A stretch of 64,000 nucleotides of DNA from Bradyrhizobium lablabi (GCF_900141755.1 NZ_LT670844.1:7722501-7786500), one strand, 5' to 3'; positions 27,108 through 41,499 are shown, numbered from the stretch's first letter. The notes: generated from the sequence alone by a model not told the origin. Made by a program: numbers and translations.

Positions 27108-27596
27108 ATGCGATATTCGATCCACGATAAAACGCTTGCGGCGAAGAAAGCCCGCATATTGATCAACGCGCTGGTCGATTGCGCAAAGGCGGGGGTCAAG
27201 TCGAGCGCCGTTACCAAGAAAATGCTTTGGGGAATCTCGCTTTACCTGGAATGCGGGAGTTTCACCAAGGAAAACTGGCAAACGTACCATCGCGCAAGCG
27301 ACGCCGCCAAGCAGGTGCGGGAGTCGGGCGACAAGGACTGGAAAAGGAACGTCACGTTCGAACATGCACGCCCGCTGGGCGTGATGTATCAGATGCTTCT
27401 GGATGAGCGGGCAACCCTGACCCTTGAAAGGGCGGCGTTCATCATTGGTGAATATCCGCCCGTCTTGATCACGACGGAAGAAGAGCTCCGAATGGCGAAA
27501 CTCGGGTTCAAAGGTGACGGCGCGCCGGAGCAGCGATACGCCGAAATTCCGATTTCCGGTTTCAGTCTGCGTTCAGACGATGCAATGTCGCGTTGA
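27108..27596 (+). CDS. Hypothetical protein, 162 aa
   Basis: I do not recognise this protein. It is lysine- and alanine-rich, mostly helical-looking, with no signal peptide, membrane segment or known motif. Recognisable stretches are KKMLWGISLYLECGSFTKEN and TFEHARPLGVMYQMLLDERA. It follows the higBA pair by 90 nt and precedes a palindromic repeat. It could belong to the accessory block; a function cannot be given. Confidence 0.6.
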   Translation: MRYSIHDKTLAAKKARILINALVDCAKAGVKSSAVTKKMLWGISLYLECGSFTKENWQTYHRASDAAKQVRESGDKDWKRNVTFEHARPLGVMYQMLLDERATLTLERAAFIIGEYPPVLITTEEELRMAKLGFKGDGAPEQRYAEIPISGFSLRSDDAMSR

Positions 27597-27643
27597 CGCT
27601 CTATCGATTGGTGCGTTTCGCCTCCATTATATATTGCGAGGTG

Positions 27644-27725
27644 CGTAGGGCGGATTAGCGTGAGCGTAATCCGCCATCGCTTTGGTTGGGGAGGCGGATT
27701 ACGCCTTCGGCTAATCCGCCCTACG
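27644..27725. repeat. CGTAGGGCGG palindromic repeat, copy 1
   Basis: CGTAGGGCGGATTAGCGTGA on the left, and GGCTAATCCGCCCTACG on the right, with inner GTAATCCGCC/GGCGGATTAC. A related copy is at 29262-29344. Confidence 0.8.
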
Positions 27726-27784
27726 CGCTGATGACGATGGAGTTGGTGCTGGAGGTGCCCTAGGGAGCTCAGAGCCTCCCTCAT

Positions 27785-27868
27785 CGTCATTGCGAGGAGC
27801 GTAGCGACGAAGCAATCCAGCTTTTTCCTTGCGGCAAGATGGATTGCTTCGCTTCGCTCGCAATGACG
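27785..27868. repeat. CGTCATTGCGAGGAGCG palindromic repeat
   Basis: CGTCATTGCGAGGAGCG...AAGCAATCCA on the left and TGGATTGCTTCG...CGCAATGACG on the right, an 84-nt hairpin element that is very common in this bacterial group (recollection). Confidence 0.8.
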
Positions 27869-27891
27869 TCAACAACGACTCCCGATCGTCG

Positions 27892-28215
27892 CTAACGCCG
27901 CTTGCGCACATGGACATTGATATCGAGATCGATTTCGCTGACGCAGGTTTGCTGGGTGCGGTGCGAGCCGCCTTCATGCCAAGGGCCGTTACGCGCGCGG
28001 GCGTCTCTGACGTTGGCTAGCCTCAAGCATCGCCATTGCGGCAGCTTGCCTGAACTCTGGCCGGCAAACTGCCAAGCCAGCACGACTTCTTCGCCGCTCT
28101 TGTTGGTGCCGATGATGTGCGGACACAGTTCGCGCACGCGACCATCGTAGCTGCACACGACCTGCTGCTCGGCGAGGATGGCGATGCGGAAGAGGGTGTA
28201 GGTGGCGCTGGGCAT
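27892..28215 (-). CDS. Conserved hypothetical protein, 107 aa
   Basis: The compact sequence LCPHIIGTNKSGEEVVLAWQ, LPQWRCLRLANV and TCVSEIDLDINVHVRK resembles a WYL-like or beta-rich conserved protein that I recall from Bradyrhizobium but cannot name. The N-terminus (YTLFRIAILAEQQVVCSYDG) is reminiscent of WYL-domain beta strands where an effector would bind; that is a weak inference. It is divergent from the ATPase gene that follows. Confidence 0.7.
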   Translation of the reverse strand: MPSATYTLFRIAILAEQQVVCSYDGRVRELCPHIIGTNKSGEEVVLAWQFAGQSSGKLPQWRCLRLANVRDARARNGPWHEGGSHRTQQTCVSEIDLDINVHVRKRR

Positions 28216-28308
28216 GGCGGGCAGGGACTGCTAGCTTGCTATCTGGGATTGCAGAGGCGTCCCTAGTATAGACATTTGACGCAATCTTGTTCCGTCGGAC
28301 CCGAGCGC

Positions 28309-29076
28309 ATGGCCTCAAGACGAAATCGAACCATCAATATGCCGGCGCCGTATCTTCGGCGCATCTGGCTCGAGCCGTCGCGCATCGCCGACCGCGCGGC
28401 CTATCCGTTCTGCCTGCCTTTCCTGCAGGATGATTTCGAACTGAGCTTCGATCGGCCGATCACCATCATCGTCGGCGAAAACGGCACCGGCAAGTCCACG
28501 CTGCTGGAAGGAATAGCCGTGCTCGCCGGATATGACGAAGCCGGCGGCGGTAAGGGGTACATGCCGGTCGATCATTCCAATGCGACCGAGGTGATGGGCG
28601 GAGAGCTTTCAGAGGCGCTGCGTGCGGGCTGGCTGCCGAAGATTACCAACGGTTGGTTCTTCCGGGCAGAGAGTTTCTTTTCGATCGCAAGATATCTCGA
28701 CGATGCGGCGCGCGATGTTGGCGCGCCCGAGCCAGACTTCCTCTCCCATTCCCATGGCGAAGGTTTTCTGCGCTTCTTCGAAGAGCGCTGCCAGCGGCAG
28801 GGCATCTTCATCTTCGACGAACCGGAATCGGCGCTGTCGCCGGCGCGCCAGATGGAATTTTTAAAACTGATGCGGCGCATGGAGCAGTCCACGATCTGCC
28901 AGATCGTCATGGCCACGCATTCCCCGATGCTGATGGCCTATCCCAATGCGCGGCTGTTGCGGCTGACAAAATATGGGCTGGACCCCGTGACCGTCGAACA
29001 GACGGATCACTACAAGGTCATGCGGGAGTTCTGCGAGGACCCGGCGGGGTTTGTGGAGGCGGTGATCGAGGAATGA
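28309..29076 (+). CDS. ABC-type AAA ATPase, orphan, 255 aa
   Basis: Walker A is IIVGENGTGKSTLLEGI. A Q-loop/signature region is LSHSHGEGFLRFFEERCQ, where SHGE replaces the ABC LSGGQ. Walker B is GIFIFDEPESALSP, followed by a switch histidine in IVMATHSPMLMA. This matches small stand-alone AAA_23-like ATPases (YjgR/OLD-like), not transporters. No partner gene is adjacent. Starts at 28309 or 28339 are possible. Function unknown. Confidence 0.8.
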   Translation: MASRRNRTINMPAPYLRRIWLEPSRIADRAAYPFCLPFLQDDFELSFDRPITIIVGENGTGKSTLLEGIAVLAGYDEAGGGKGYMPVDHSNATEVMGGELSEALRAGWLPKITNGWFFRAESFFSIARYLDDAARDVGAPEPDFLSHSHGEGFLRFFEERCQRQGIFIFDEPESALSPARQMEFLKLMRRMEQSTICQIVMATHSPMLMAYPNARLLRLTKYGLDPVTVEQTDHYKVMREFCEDPAGFVEAVIEE

Positions 29077-29095
29077 ATAGTCAAGGTTGCAGCAT

Positions 29096-29209
29096 GTAGG
29101 ATGGGTGGAGCGAAAGAGGCTGGGCATTCTTGCCCAGCCTCGAAAGCGATACCCATCAGTCTCAGTTTGCGAAGATGATGGGTTTCGCGAAGGGCTCAAC
29201 CCATCCTAC
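29096..29209. repeat. GTAGGATGGG palindromic repeat, copy 2 (with insert)
   Basis: Same outer arms as 25625-25705 (GTAGGATGGGT... and GGGCTCAACCCATCCTAC). It contains an extra stem GAGGCTGGGCATTCTTGCCC AGCCTC. Together with the next repeat it fills most of the 420-nt gap before the gene at 29497. Confidence 0.75.
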
Positions 29210-29261
29210 GGGCTCTTTTGATTTCCGCATTATGGCTTCTTCCGCTTCATGAAGTCAGGAC

Positions 29262-29344
29262 CGTAGGGCGCAATAGCGTAGCGTATTGCGCCGCATGTGT
29301 ACGAGACGAAAGAGGCGGAATACGCTCCGCTATTCCGCCCTACG
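29262..29344. repeat. CGTAGGGCG palindromic repeat, copy 2
   Basis: CGTAGGGCGCAATAGCGTAG on the left, GCTATTCCGCCCTACG on the right; the two arms match CGTAGGGCG family members but with different inner sequence, like two half-copies facing each other. Confidence 0.75.
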
Positions 29345-29496
29345 GGCTACGCCAACACCGTCGTTCACCGCGGAACACCATGGACCGAAAAAAGCCGCCT
29401 AGCCTTTAATGGTTGCTACGCGCTGAGGGAGTGAGCGCGAAGCGACGATCGGTTGCCTTGCCAGCCCGCCCTCTTTAGAGTTTCGGACATTTTCCC

Positions 29497-30327
29497 TTGG
29501 AGCACTGCGCGTCCGTGGCCCTTCTGAAGGCAAACATCTTCGTCCAGACCAGTGGCAAAAAGCGCCACATGATCGCCATTCGAGAGAATACCAAGGGCGA
29601 TGTCTATATAACGATCAGAGGCGGTCAGAATATCGAAATGGATATCACCGGCAAACCCAAGATTCTGGAGGTCCGCGTCTCCATACATCCGACCCGTGAC
29701 AGCCCAACATCCAATATGCTGAAATTACAACGGCTGGATGATACCGGTCGGGTCGTCGACAAGGTCGCTTTCACCGACGCGATCAAGAGGTTCCCGGGGC
29801 GTTTTGCGGTCGTATCAAGTTCCCGCTTTACCAGCTTGAAAAGCACCTATCACGACTTCGCTGCAAAATACGAGTCATCGGGCTACAAAAACATAGATTT
29901 CGGCAACTTCGATCCTGAGCAAAGCACCGCCACGATCGGCCTACTCGTCGGATCCCGCGGACTTCCGTTCGTTTCGCCAAATTGTGCGCGCTTGGAGACT
30001 TCTCTTTACCAGCTCGTCTTCTTCCGAAAAGACGTAAATACTCCCGCATCGAACTTCGGCAAGACCCTCTTTCATGAAACGTTCGATCCAGCCGAAATTT
30101 CAGCGGACGATTTTCGCCGCGACTTCATCCTCGCCTTTAATCAAGGCTCTTCTCCAAGACAGTGCGAATGGTGGCTCGATCACGATAGCCTCTATCTTGG
30201 TATTGATCACATCAAAACGATCCGCTCATTTTTTGAACAAGCTGGCGAGCCGACTGACTTTCTAAATGAGCCCAGGATGCAGCTGCAACGCTTGCTCAGT
30301 GAACATATGAAAACGGGACCGCTGTAG
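29497..30327 (+). CDS. Hypothetical protein, 276 aa
   Basis: I do not recognise this protein. It has no signal peptide or membrane segment. The N-terminal half looks beta-rich (GDVYITIRGGQNIEMDITG, KILEVRVSIHP) and the C-terminal half helical (IKTIRSFFEQAGEPTDF). Codon use is less GC-biased than in neighbours, which suggests transfer. Start candidates are TTG 29497, GTG 29515 and ATG 29569, none with a good ribosome-binding site. It lies between repeats and uvrA. Confidence 0.6.
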   Translation: MEHCASVALLKANIFVQTSGKKRHMIAIRENTKGDVYITIRGGQNIEMDITGKPKILEVRVSIHPTRDSPTSNMLKLQRLDDTGRVVDKVAFTDAIKRFPGRFAVVSSSRFTSLKSTYHDFAAKYESSGYKNIDFGNFDPEQSTATIGLLVGSRGLPFVSPNCARLETSLYQLVFFRKDVNTPASNFGKTLFHETFDPAEISADDFRRDFILAFNQGSSPRQCEWWLDHDSLYLGIDHIKTIRSFFEQAGEPTDFLNEPRMQLQRLLSEHMKTGPL

Positions 30328-30428
30328 GACGATGCGCATCGACGGGCCGCCGACAATCGCTACGCCGCCGCGTTTGTCAGATCACCGTCGAGATGGTAGA
30401 GGGAGACCAGCCCGGTCTCATTCCGAAA

Positions 30429-33524
<3,096 letters not shown>

Positions 33525-33611
33525 ATCGGCATTTCCACGCGCGTTGGCCGCGGCTTAGCGTTACGGCGCGTATCGCCGGGAAGGTGCGATCGGACGCCAG
33601 AGGTGCGCTCG

Positions 33612-33626
33612 GAACATAGGAAGAAC
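33612..33626 (-). promoter_or_regulatory. LexA (SOS) box upstream of uvrA
   Basis: GAAC-ATAGGAA-GAAC is an exact match to the alphaproteobacterial LexA operator GAAC-N7-GAAC (GTTC-N7-GTTC on the coding strand), 88 nt before the uvrA start. uvrA is a usual LexA target, so this is probably functional. Confidence 0.85.
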
Positions 33627-33757
33627 GCACGCGGATTTCCAGTGCCCTGTGCAAGCCATCAACGGTTTGTTGGGATCGGCGCGCGCATTGGCGGCAGCAG
33701 GCAGCAGGCAGCAGGTTCGAGCATAAACAGCGCAAACAAGAAGACCGCGCAAAACAA

Positions 33758-33782
33758 AAAGGCCGGCGCGAGGCCGGCCTTT
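33758..33782 (-). terminator. Terminator of outer-membrane gene 1
   Basis: AAAGGCCGGC (33758-33767) and GCCGGCCTTT (33773-33782) form a stem. On the minus strand the T-rich TTTTTGTTTTG follows. Nearly the same hairpin ends the neighbouring paralogue (34761-34787). Confidence 0.85.
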
Positions 33783-33810
33783 GCGTGCAGCAGAATCTGC
33801 CGACGATCAA

Positions 33811-34581
33811 TCAGTACCTCGCCACGACCGGACCGCCGAAGCGGTAGTTCACGCGAACCGTGGCCATGTCGACATCCTGCTTGATGCTGTCGACGCGCGA
33901 GCCGACGAACACGGTGGTCGGGAAGGTGATGCTCCGGTTGCCCATGAACAGGTGATCGTATTCGACCCCGACCGACCAGTTCGGCGCAAAGCCGAATTCC
34001 ACACCGGTTCCGACCGTGCCGCCCCAGCGGGTTTCGCTGGCCTGATCGAGCACAATGCCTGCTCCGGTGAGGAAGCCGGTGTACTTGTCATGGGTGACGG
34101 CGCCGCCGCCCTTCAGATACCAGAGAACGTTGTTCCAGGCGTAGCCGACCTGGCCGGTGAAAAGGCCGATCGCGTCGATCTTGGTCTGGTTGGTCAGCAA
34201 GGGCGTCAGGGCCGCCAACGAGCTCGGATTTGACCCCTTCAGATCAGCCCAGTCGCCCTGGGCTTCGAGGCCGAACACCACGGGGCCGCTCATCCAGCGG
34301 TAGCCGATCTGACCGCCGACCAGGCCGCCGGTCGCGTTGTGACAACCCTCCGCCACGGACGGTGAAACCGGAATACCCGTGACGTTGGTGAGATCCCAGC
34401 ACTTGTGGCTCCAGCCGCCGCCGCCGTTGAGACCGATGTAGAAGCCGCTCCAGTCATAGAAGGGCGCCGTGACGATCGGAGGCGCTTTGGTGTAGGGACG
34501 GGCCGCGAGGTCCGCGGCGGACGCCGGCGCAGCCAGACCTAACGCAAGCAGTCCGACGGTGCCCAGCAAAAACTTTTTCAT
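33811..34581 (-). CDS. Omp25-like outer-membrane beta-barrel protein, 256 aa
   Basis: A signal peptide ends in PASA-ADLAARPYTKAPP, the classical start of rhizobial Omp25/RopB-type barrels. FYDWSGFYIGLNGGGGW, GGQIGYRW, WGGTVGTGVEFGFAPNWSVG and the end VRVNYRFGGPVVARY, with a terminal aromatic, fit an eight-stranded barrel of the OmpA-like fold. Two cysteines (CWDL, GCHN) are conserved in the neighbour. It is a tandem paralogue of the gene at 34800-35576, each with its own terminator. Confidence 0.9.
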   Translation of the reverse strand: MKKFLLGTVGLLALGLAAPASAADLAARPYTKAPPIVTAPFYDWSGFYIGLNGGGGWSHKCWDLTNVTGIPVSPSVAEGCHNATGGLVGGQIGYRWMSGPVVFGLEAQGDWADLKGSNPSSLAALTPLLTNQTKIDAIGLFTGQVGYAWNNVLWYLKGGGAVTHDKYTGFLTGAGIVLDQASETRWGGTVGTGVEFGFAPNWSVGVEYDHLFMGNRSITFPTTVFVGSRVDSIKQDVDMATVRVNYRFGGPVVARY

Positions 34582-34760
34582 CTCACTCTCCAGACCTTTG
34601 TCCGCTCAAAGACTTGTTCGCTTCCTTGATTCCGAAGCAATTGAAAAATCCCGCAATCGCACGCGGCATGGGGATTTATATCCGATTCAAGCGCAGAGGC
34701 TGTCCCCGAAAGGCAACACTCGCCGGCGATGATTCCGCCCGCGTTAACAGCCCGCAAGCA

Positions 34761-34787
34761 AAAAGGCCGGCGCGAAGCCGGCCTTTT
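34761..34787 (-). terminator. Terminator of outer-membrane gene 2
   Basis: AAAAGGCCGGC (34761-34771), GCGAA loop, GCCGGCCTTTT (34777-34787), with T-run on the minus strand. It isolates gene 2 from gene 1 downstream. Confidence 0.85.
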
Positions 34788-34799
34788 CTTAGATCGATA

Positions 34800-35576
34800 T
34801 CAGTACTTCGCGACCACCGGGCCACCCCAGCGGTAGTTGACGCGGACCAAGCCGATATCGACGTCCTGACGGATGCGATCCGCGCCATCGAACAAGCCGC
34901 CCGGCGTGGTGAAGTTGAAATTGCGATTACCCATGAACAGGTGATCGTATTCGATGCCGACCGACCAATTCGGCGCGAAACCGTATTCGAAGCCTGCGCC
35001 AACCGTGCCGCCCCAACGCGTTTCACGTGCGGAAGAGAAGAGCGCCCCAGTGGGAACCTCGAATATGTCGTACTTGTCGGCGGTTACGGCGCCGCCGCCC
35101 TTTACGTAAAACAGCGCATTGTTCCAGGCGTAGCCGACCTGACCAGTGAGCAACCCAAACGCATCGATGCGCGAGCGGTTGCGGTCCGTCGGAAACACCG
35201 TGCTGATATTGTCGCCTCTGAAATCAGCCCAGTTGCCCTGTCCTTCCACGCCGAACACCCAGTTCGAGGCCTGCCAGCGATAACCGATCTGACCACCGAC
35301 CGTCCCGCCGGTCGCGTCATGGCAACCTTCCGGCGTAGCAACAACCGGAACGCCTGCGGGCGTTGTTATGAGATCCCAGCACTTGCGGGAGGACCCACCG
35401 CCGCCGTTGATGCCGATGTAGAAGCCGCTCCAGTCATAGATGGCGGCGACCATCGGCGGCGGCGCTTTGGTGTAGGGACGAGCCGCGAGATCCGCGGCGG
35501 AAGCCGGCGCAGCGGTTCCCACCGCAACCGCGCCCAACGAGACCAGTCCAACAGTGCGCAGGGAAAACTTTTTCAT
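34800..35576 (-). CDS. Omp25-like outer-membrane beta-barrel protein, 258 aa
   Basis: Paralogue of 33811-34581, with the same ADLAARPYTKAPP mature start, IYDWSGFYIGINGGGG, EYGFAPNWSVGIEYDHLFMG and the C-terminal VRVNYRWGGPVVAKY. The ATG at 35576 follows GGAGAG and gives a signal peptide MKKFSLRTVGLVSLGAVAVG; the frame upstream is not coding. The two differ mostly in loops (for example TTPAGVPVVATPEGC against TNVTGIPVSPSVAEGC), as expected for surface-exposed variation after duplication. Confidence 0.9.
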   Translation of the reverse strand: MKKFSLRTVGLVSLGAVAVGTAAPASAADLAARPYTKAPPPMVAAIYDWSGFYIGINGGGGSSRKCWDLITTPAGVPVVATPEGCHDATGGTVGGQIGYRWQASNWVFGVEGQGNWADFRGDNISTVFPTDRNRSRIDAFGLLTGQVGYAWNNALFYVKGGGAVTADKYDIFEVPTGALFSSARETRWGGTVGAGFEYGFAPNWSVGIEYDHLFMGNRNFNFTTPGGLFDGADRIRQDVDIGLVRVNYRWGGPVVAKY

Positions 35577-35808
35577 GCATTTCTCTCCGGCTCTTGGTTC
35601 GCTTCGCTTGTTGTGAAGCTTTTTGAAATGAGGCTGCGACCGCCGCGGCGATCTAATTCTGGGCAAACGATAGTCCGATTCAACCCGAAATGCCGTCTCC
35701 GAAATGCAACACTCGCGAGCGAAGTGGGCGAAGGGAAAGTTACTGGATGTTAATGATTTGATAGGGTTTTCCGGGAACCCGATGGAACCCGACCCCGAGA
35801 TTCGACCC

Positions 35809-35870
35809 GCGGTCGTATCGACACACCGCCTAAGATTTAGCGGTCGTATCGACACACCGCCTAAGATTTA
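35809..35870. repeat. Perfect 31-bp tandem duplication
   Basis: The unit GCGGTCGTATCGACACACCG plus CCTAAGATTTA (31 bp) occurs twice in a row (35809-35839 and 35840-35870) without a mismatch. It is directly upstream of the ssb LexA box. Confidence 0.9.
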
Positions 35871-35887
35871 ATCGCTGCATTGCGCAG

Positions 35888-35925
35888 GAACAAAACTGGA
35901 ACAATCGCGGTGGGAATGCTATATG
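35888..35925 (+). promoter_or_regulatory. LexA box and probable promoter of ssb
   Basis: GAAC-AAAACTG-GAAC at 35888-35902 is an exact GAAC-N7-GAAC LexA operator. TGGAAC at 35898-35903 and TATATG at 35920-35925, 16 nt apart, could be the -35 and -10, which would put the operator over the -35. ssb is a known SOS gene in several alphaproteobacteria. Confidence 0.75.
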
Positions 35926-36024
35926 TGGATAACCGCTGAAACCGGCGGATCTGCAAGCTCGCGCCTCGCGGCGAGCGTATAGGGTCGGGCTTGTCCCAGT
36001 AATTTTCGAGAGTGGAGAGTGGCG

Positions 36025-36504
36025 ATGGCAGGAAGCGTCAACAAGGTGATTCTGGTCGGAAATCTCGGCAAGGATCCGGAGATCCGGCGGACCCAGGATG
36101 GCCGCCCGATTGCGAATCTGAGCGTGGCGACCTCGGAAAGCTGGCGCGACAAGGCGACCGGCGAGCGCAAGGAAAAGACCGAGTGGCACCGCGTCGTGAT
36201 TTTCAACGAGGGCCTCTGCAAGGTCGCCGAGCAATATCTGAAGAAGGGCGCCAAGGTTTACATCGAGGGCCAATTGCAGACCCGCAAATGGACCGATCAG
36301 GCAGGCGTTGAGAAATACTCCACCGAAGTCGTGCTGCAGGGGTTCAATTCGAACCTGACCATGCTCGATGGCCGCAGCAGCGGCGGCGGCAGTTTTGGGG
36401 CCGACGATGCCGGCGGCGGCGATTTCGGACCGTCCACCGCCGCGCCGCGCCGCGCCGTTGCGGCCGGAGCCCGCAGCGACATGGACGACGATATTCCGTT
36501 CTGA
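36025..36504 (+). CDS. ssb: Single-stranded DNA-binding protein, 159 aa
   Basis: SSB coats single-stranded DNA in replication and repair. The OB-fold begins [18 protein letters not shown] and continues with [20 protein letters not shown] and [17 protein letters not shown] Gly/Ala linker leads to the acidic tip MDDDIPF, which recruits partner proteins. The ATG at 36025 is preceded by GTGGAGAG; a GTG two codons earlier is possible. It is divergent from the omp/uvrA block and carries its own LexA box. Confidence 0.96.
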   Translation: MAGSVNKVILVGNLGKDPEIRRTQDGRPIANLSVATSESWRDKATGERKEKTEWHRVVIFNEGLCKVAEQYLKKGAKVYIEGQLQTRKWTDQAGVEKYSTEVVLQGFNSNLTMLDGRSSGGGSFGADDAGGGDFGPSTAAPRRAVAAGARSDMDDDIPF

Positions 36505-36602
36505 GATTTTGTTCGGAGCGCAAGGCGAGGGCGCAAGCCGCGCCACCGCCCCCCTTTTGGCGGCGTGCGTCAGCCAAGATTCGGGACCGGGGGGACAGCC
36601 TC

Positions 36603-37001
36603 ATGACCCTTGCGCCGCTGCTCGACGCAGCTCCCGCGATCCCGCTTCACGCTTTTGCCGCGATGGGCGCCTTCGTGCTCGGCGTCGTCCAGCTGGCCGC
36701 GCCCAAGGGAACCTTGCCCCATCGTGCGCTCGGCTTCATCTGGGTCGGCCTGATGGCGCTGGTGGCGATCAGTTCGTTCTGGATCCATCAGATCCGCTTG
36801 CTCGGTCCCTGGAGCCCGATCCATTTGCTGTCGATCTTCACGCTGGTCATGCTTCCGCTCGGGGTATGGATGGCGCATCGCCACCGGGTCGAGCATCACC
36901 GCCAGATCATGATCTATACGTTCTCGGGCGCGCTCGTCATCGCCGGACTGTTCACACTCGTCCCCGGGCGGATCATGCATGCCGTCGTGTTCGGGCCTTG
37001 A
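36603..37001 (+). CDS. DUF2306-like membrane protein, 132 aa
   Basis: Four membrane helices. IPLHAFAAMGAFVLGVVQLA, GTLPHRALGFIWVGLMAL and HHRQIMIYTFSGALVIAGLF contain conserved histidines (H16, H40, H98-99) that could bind heme or metal, typical of the DUF2306 family. Function unknown. It lies between ssb and gyrA; no clear ribosome-binding site except GGGGACAGCC before the ATG. Confidence 0.82.
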   Translation: MTLAPLLDAAPAIPLHAFAAMGAFVLGVVQLAAPKGTLPHRALGFIWVGLMALVAISSFWIHQIRLLGPWSPIHLLSIFTLVMLPLGVWMAHRHRVEHHRQIMIYTFSGALVIAGLFTLVPGRIMHAVVFGP

Positions 37002-37184
37002 GCCGGCCGGCCCGAGAAAGCGCATGCGGGCGATCGGATTCAGGCTCCGGCCGCAAGCCCCGCGCCCCACGTAAGTCTCTGGAAAAACGAAGGGAAAAAC
37101 CGCGCGCGCCGACCTGTTAGGGGTGGTTTTGGCGGCCCTTACGCGCTATATGATTCGACAAGAAAAACTGACCGGATTCCCCCT

Positions 37185-39917
<2,733 letters not shown>

Positions 39918-39924
39918 GGCCTTT

Positions 39925-39947
39925 CGGCTCTGATTGAAGCAGAACCG
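39925..39947 (+). terminator. Possible terminator after gyrA
   Basis: CGGCTCTG and CAGAACCG pair with one mismatch around a 7-nt loop, then T-rich sequence GGCTCTAATAGTCTTTTGTTT follows within 25 nt (in part). Weak but well placed. Confidence 0.4.
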
Positions 39948-40308
39948 GGCTCTAATAGTCTTTTGTTTCAAGGAAGCCGACTTCTGGGAAATGGGTTGGC
40001 GGGCGGATAACCTTCATGGCCCTTCGGCCGTTTAGGACAGGCCGGCCTTGCAGGCTGCGTTGCGGCCTCGCGCGCTGTTGCAAGCGCGACAACTGGGTCA
40101 GAGGCCGAATGACTGCTTTTTGCCTGCCGCCGAAGCGGTAGCCGGATCCTAATGCTTCAGCCGCTGGGTTGAACCAACAGTTAGAAACCGCTGCCGTCGC
40201 TTTTCTTGAGTGCGGTTTTCAACGCACGTTCCGATTGTGCAGCCGAGGTTTGGGTTGTACCCTTCGCGTTTCCAGAACCGTTTGCAACGAACCAGCAGGG
40301 GTAGTCCC
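39948..40308. other. Left edge of the 40-45 kb island
   Basis: About 360 nt with no supported gene, tRNA or integrase site. I saw no direct repeat matching the right edge (45404-45691). The MazG operon's promoter should be here but no convincing -35/-10 pair was found. Confidence 0.45.
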
Positions 40309-41499
40309 GTGATCAATTCGCCTGCTGGCCTGAAGCTCAGCGATTACCAAACTGAGGCGCTGAAAGCAGACAAGAGCCCAGATACTTCTTTGGCCTTTCC
40401 GTTGCTGGGGTTGTTTGGTGAGGCTGGCAGCCTGCTGAGCGTGGTGAAGAAGAAGCAGCGAGATCGGGCTGCGTATCTCGGATATGCGCCCAATGTTACC
40501 GAGGAACTTGGCGACGTTCTTTGGTATTTCGCCATCGTCGCCTCTCGCGGCGGCATCGCCCTCTCAGACATCGCCAACAACCTCAATCGGGGATTCTCCG
40601 ATTGGCAGGACGGCGGCGGTCAAGAATTACTCTTCCGAGCCCTGCAATCGTCGTCGTCGTCGTCGTCCGTCATTCGTGACCAGCCGACGCCGGAGTTTGA
40701 GAATACCCTTCTGGAACTTGCGGGCGAGATCGGTGCGATCGTGTCCGACCAGCAAACCGGCAGGCTGAACGGCAACCAGGCCGCGCTTAAGGGCAGACTG
40801 GTTGCGATCATGCGCGCCCTTGTGAAGGCCGCAGACGAAGCCGGGGTTACACTGGAAGCCGCCGCGGAAGGCAATTTGAGGAAGATATTCGACCGCTGGC
40901 CGACCAATCCCAAATACCCGGACCCTTTCGACAAAGACGCGCTCAAGAACGAGCAGCTTCCGCGTGAGTTCACGATTGATATCTTCGAGCGCGAAGTACG
41001 CGGGCAGGTATATGTCTTCCAACAATGCAACGGGATCAACATCGGCGACCGTCTGACCGACAATGCCATCGAGCCTGACGACTACCGCTTCCACGATGCA
41101 TTTCACTATGCCTATGGCGCCGTGCTAACGTGGTCGCCAGTCATGAGGGCGCTTCTCCGGCTGAAGCGGAAAAGCGATCCGTTGATAGACGAAGCCGAGG
41201 ATGGCGCCCGCGCCCTTTTGATCGAGGAAGGAATCGCGTCATGGATTTTCGGCCAGGCGAAGCGACTCGATTTTTTCGCAGGGATGAAGTCCGGCGATTT
41301 GTCATTCGATATTCTCAAAACTGTTAGGCAATTTGTCGCTGGCTATGAACCCGAGCGTTGCCCACTATGGGTCTGGGAAAAAGCGATTCTCCAAGGGTTC
41401 GATGCTTTTCGGTTCCTGAAGGAGAACCGCCGCGCCCGCCTTCGCATCGACTTGGAGCAAAGGCAACTCATCGTCGGAGAATTGCCGCATGACACCTAG
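40309..41499 (+). CDS. MazG-like nucleotide pyrophosphohydrolase with C-terminal extension, 396 aa
   Basis: The N-terminal 100 residues show the all-alpha NTP-pyrophosphohydrolase pattern. LLGLFGEAGSLLSVVKKKQRD holds the first acidic pair (E38; the usual second Glu is S41) and NVTEELGDVLWYFAIVA holds ExxD (E66, D69). A Ser7 run from a TCG repeat marks the linker. Residues about 230-380 form another domain (DYRFHDAFHYAYGAVLTWSP) seen in conflict-linked MazG proteins. GTG at 40309 with AGGGG upstream is chosen; 40210 is longer but atypical. It would hydrolyse (modified) dNTPs. Overlaps the next gene by 11 nt. Confidence 0.8.
   Translation: MINSPAGLKLSDYQTEALKADKSPDTSLAFPLLGLFGEAGSLLSVVKKKQRDRAAYLGYAPNVTEELGDVLWYFAIVASRGGIALSDIANNLNRGFSDWQDGGGQELLFRALQSSSSSSSVIRDQPTPEFENTLLELAGEIGAIVSDQQTGRLNGNQAALKGRLVAIMRALVKAADEAGVTLEAAAEGNLRKIFDRWPTNPKYPDPFDKDALKNEQLPREFTIDIFEREVRGQVYVFQQCNGINIGDRLTDNAIEPDDYRFHDAFHYAYGAVLTWSPVMRALLRLKRKSDPLIDEAEDGARALLIEEGIASWIFGQAKRLDFFAGMKSGDLSFDILKTVRQFVAGYEPERCPLWVWEKAILQGFDAFRFLKENRRARLRIDLEQRQLIVGELPHDT

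Larger units (their letters stand above)
35577..36024. other. Intergenic region between omp and ssb
   Basis: About 450 nt. It contains a 31-bp perfect tandem duplication (35809-35870) and a LexA box (35888-35902). The remainder is without an evident gene; the omp promoter must be within it. Confidence 0.6.
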
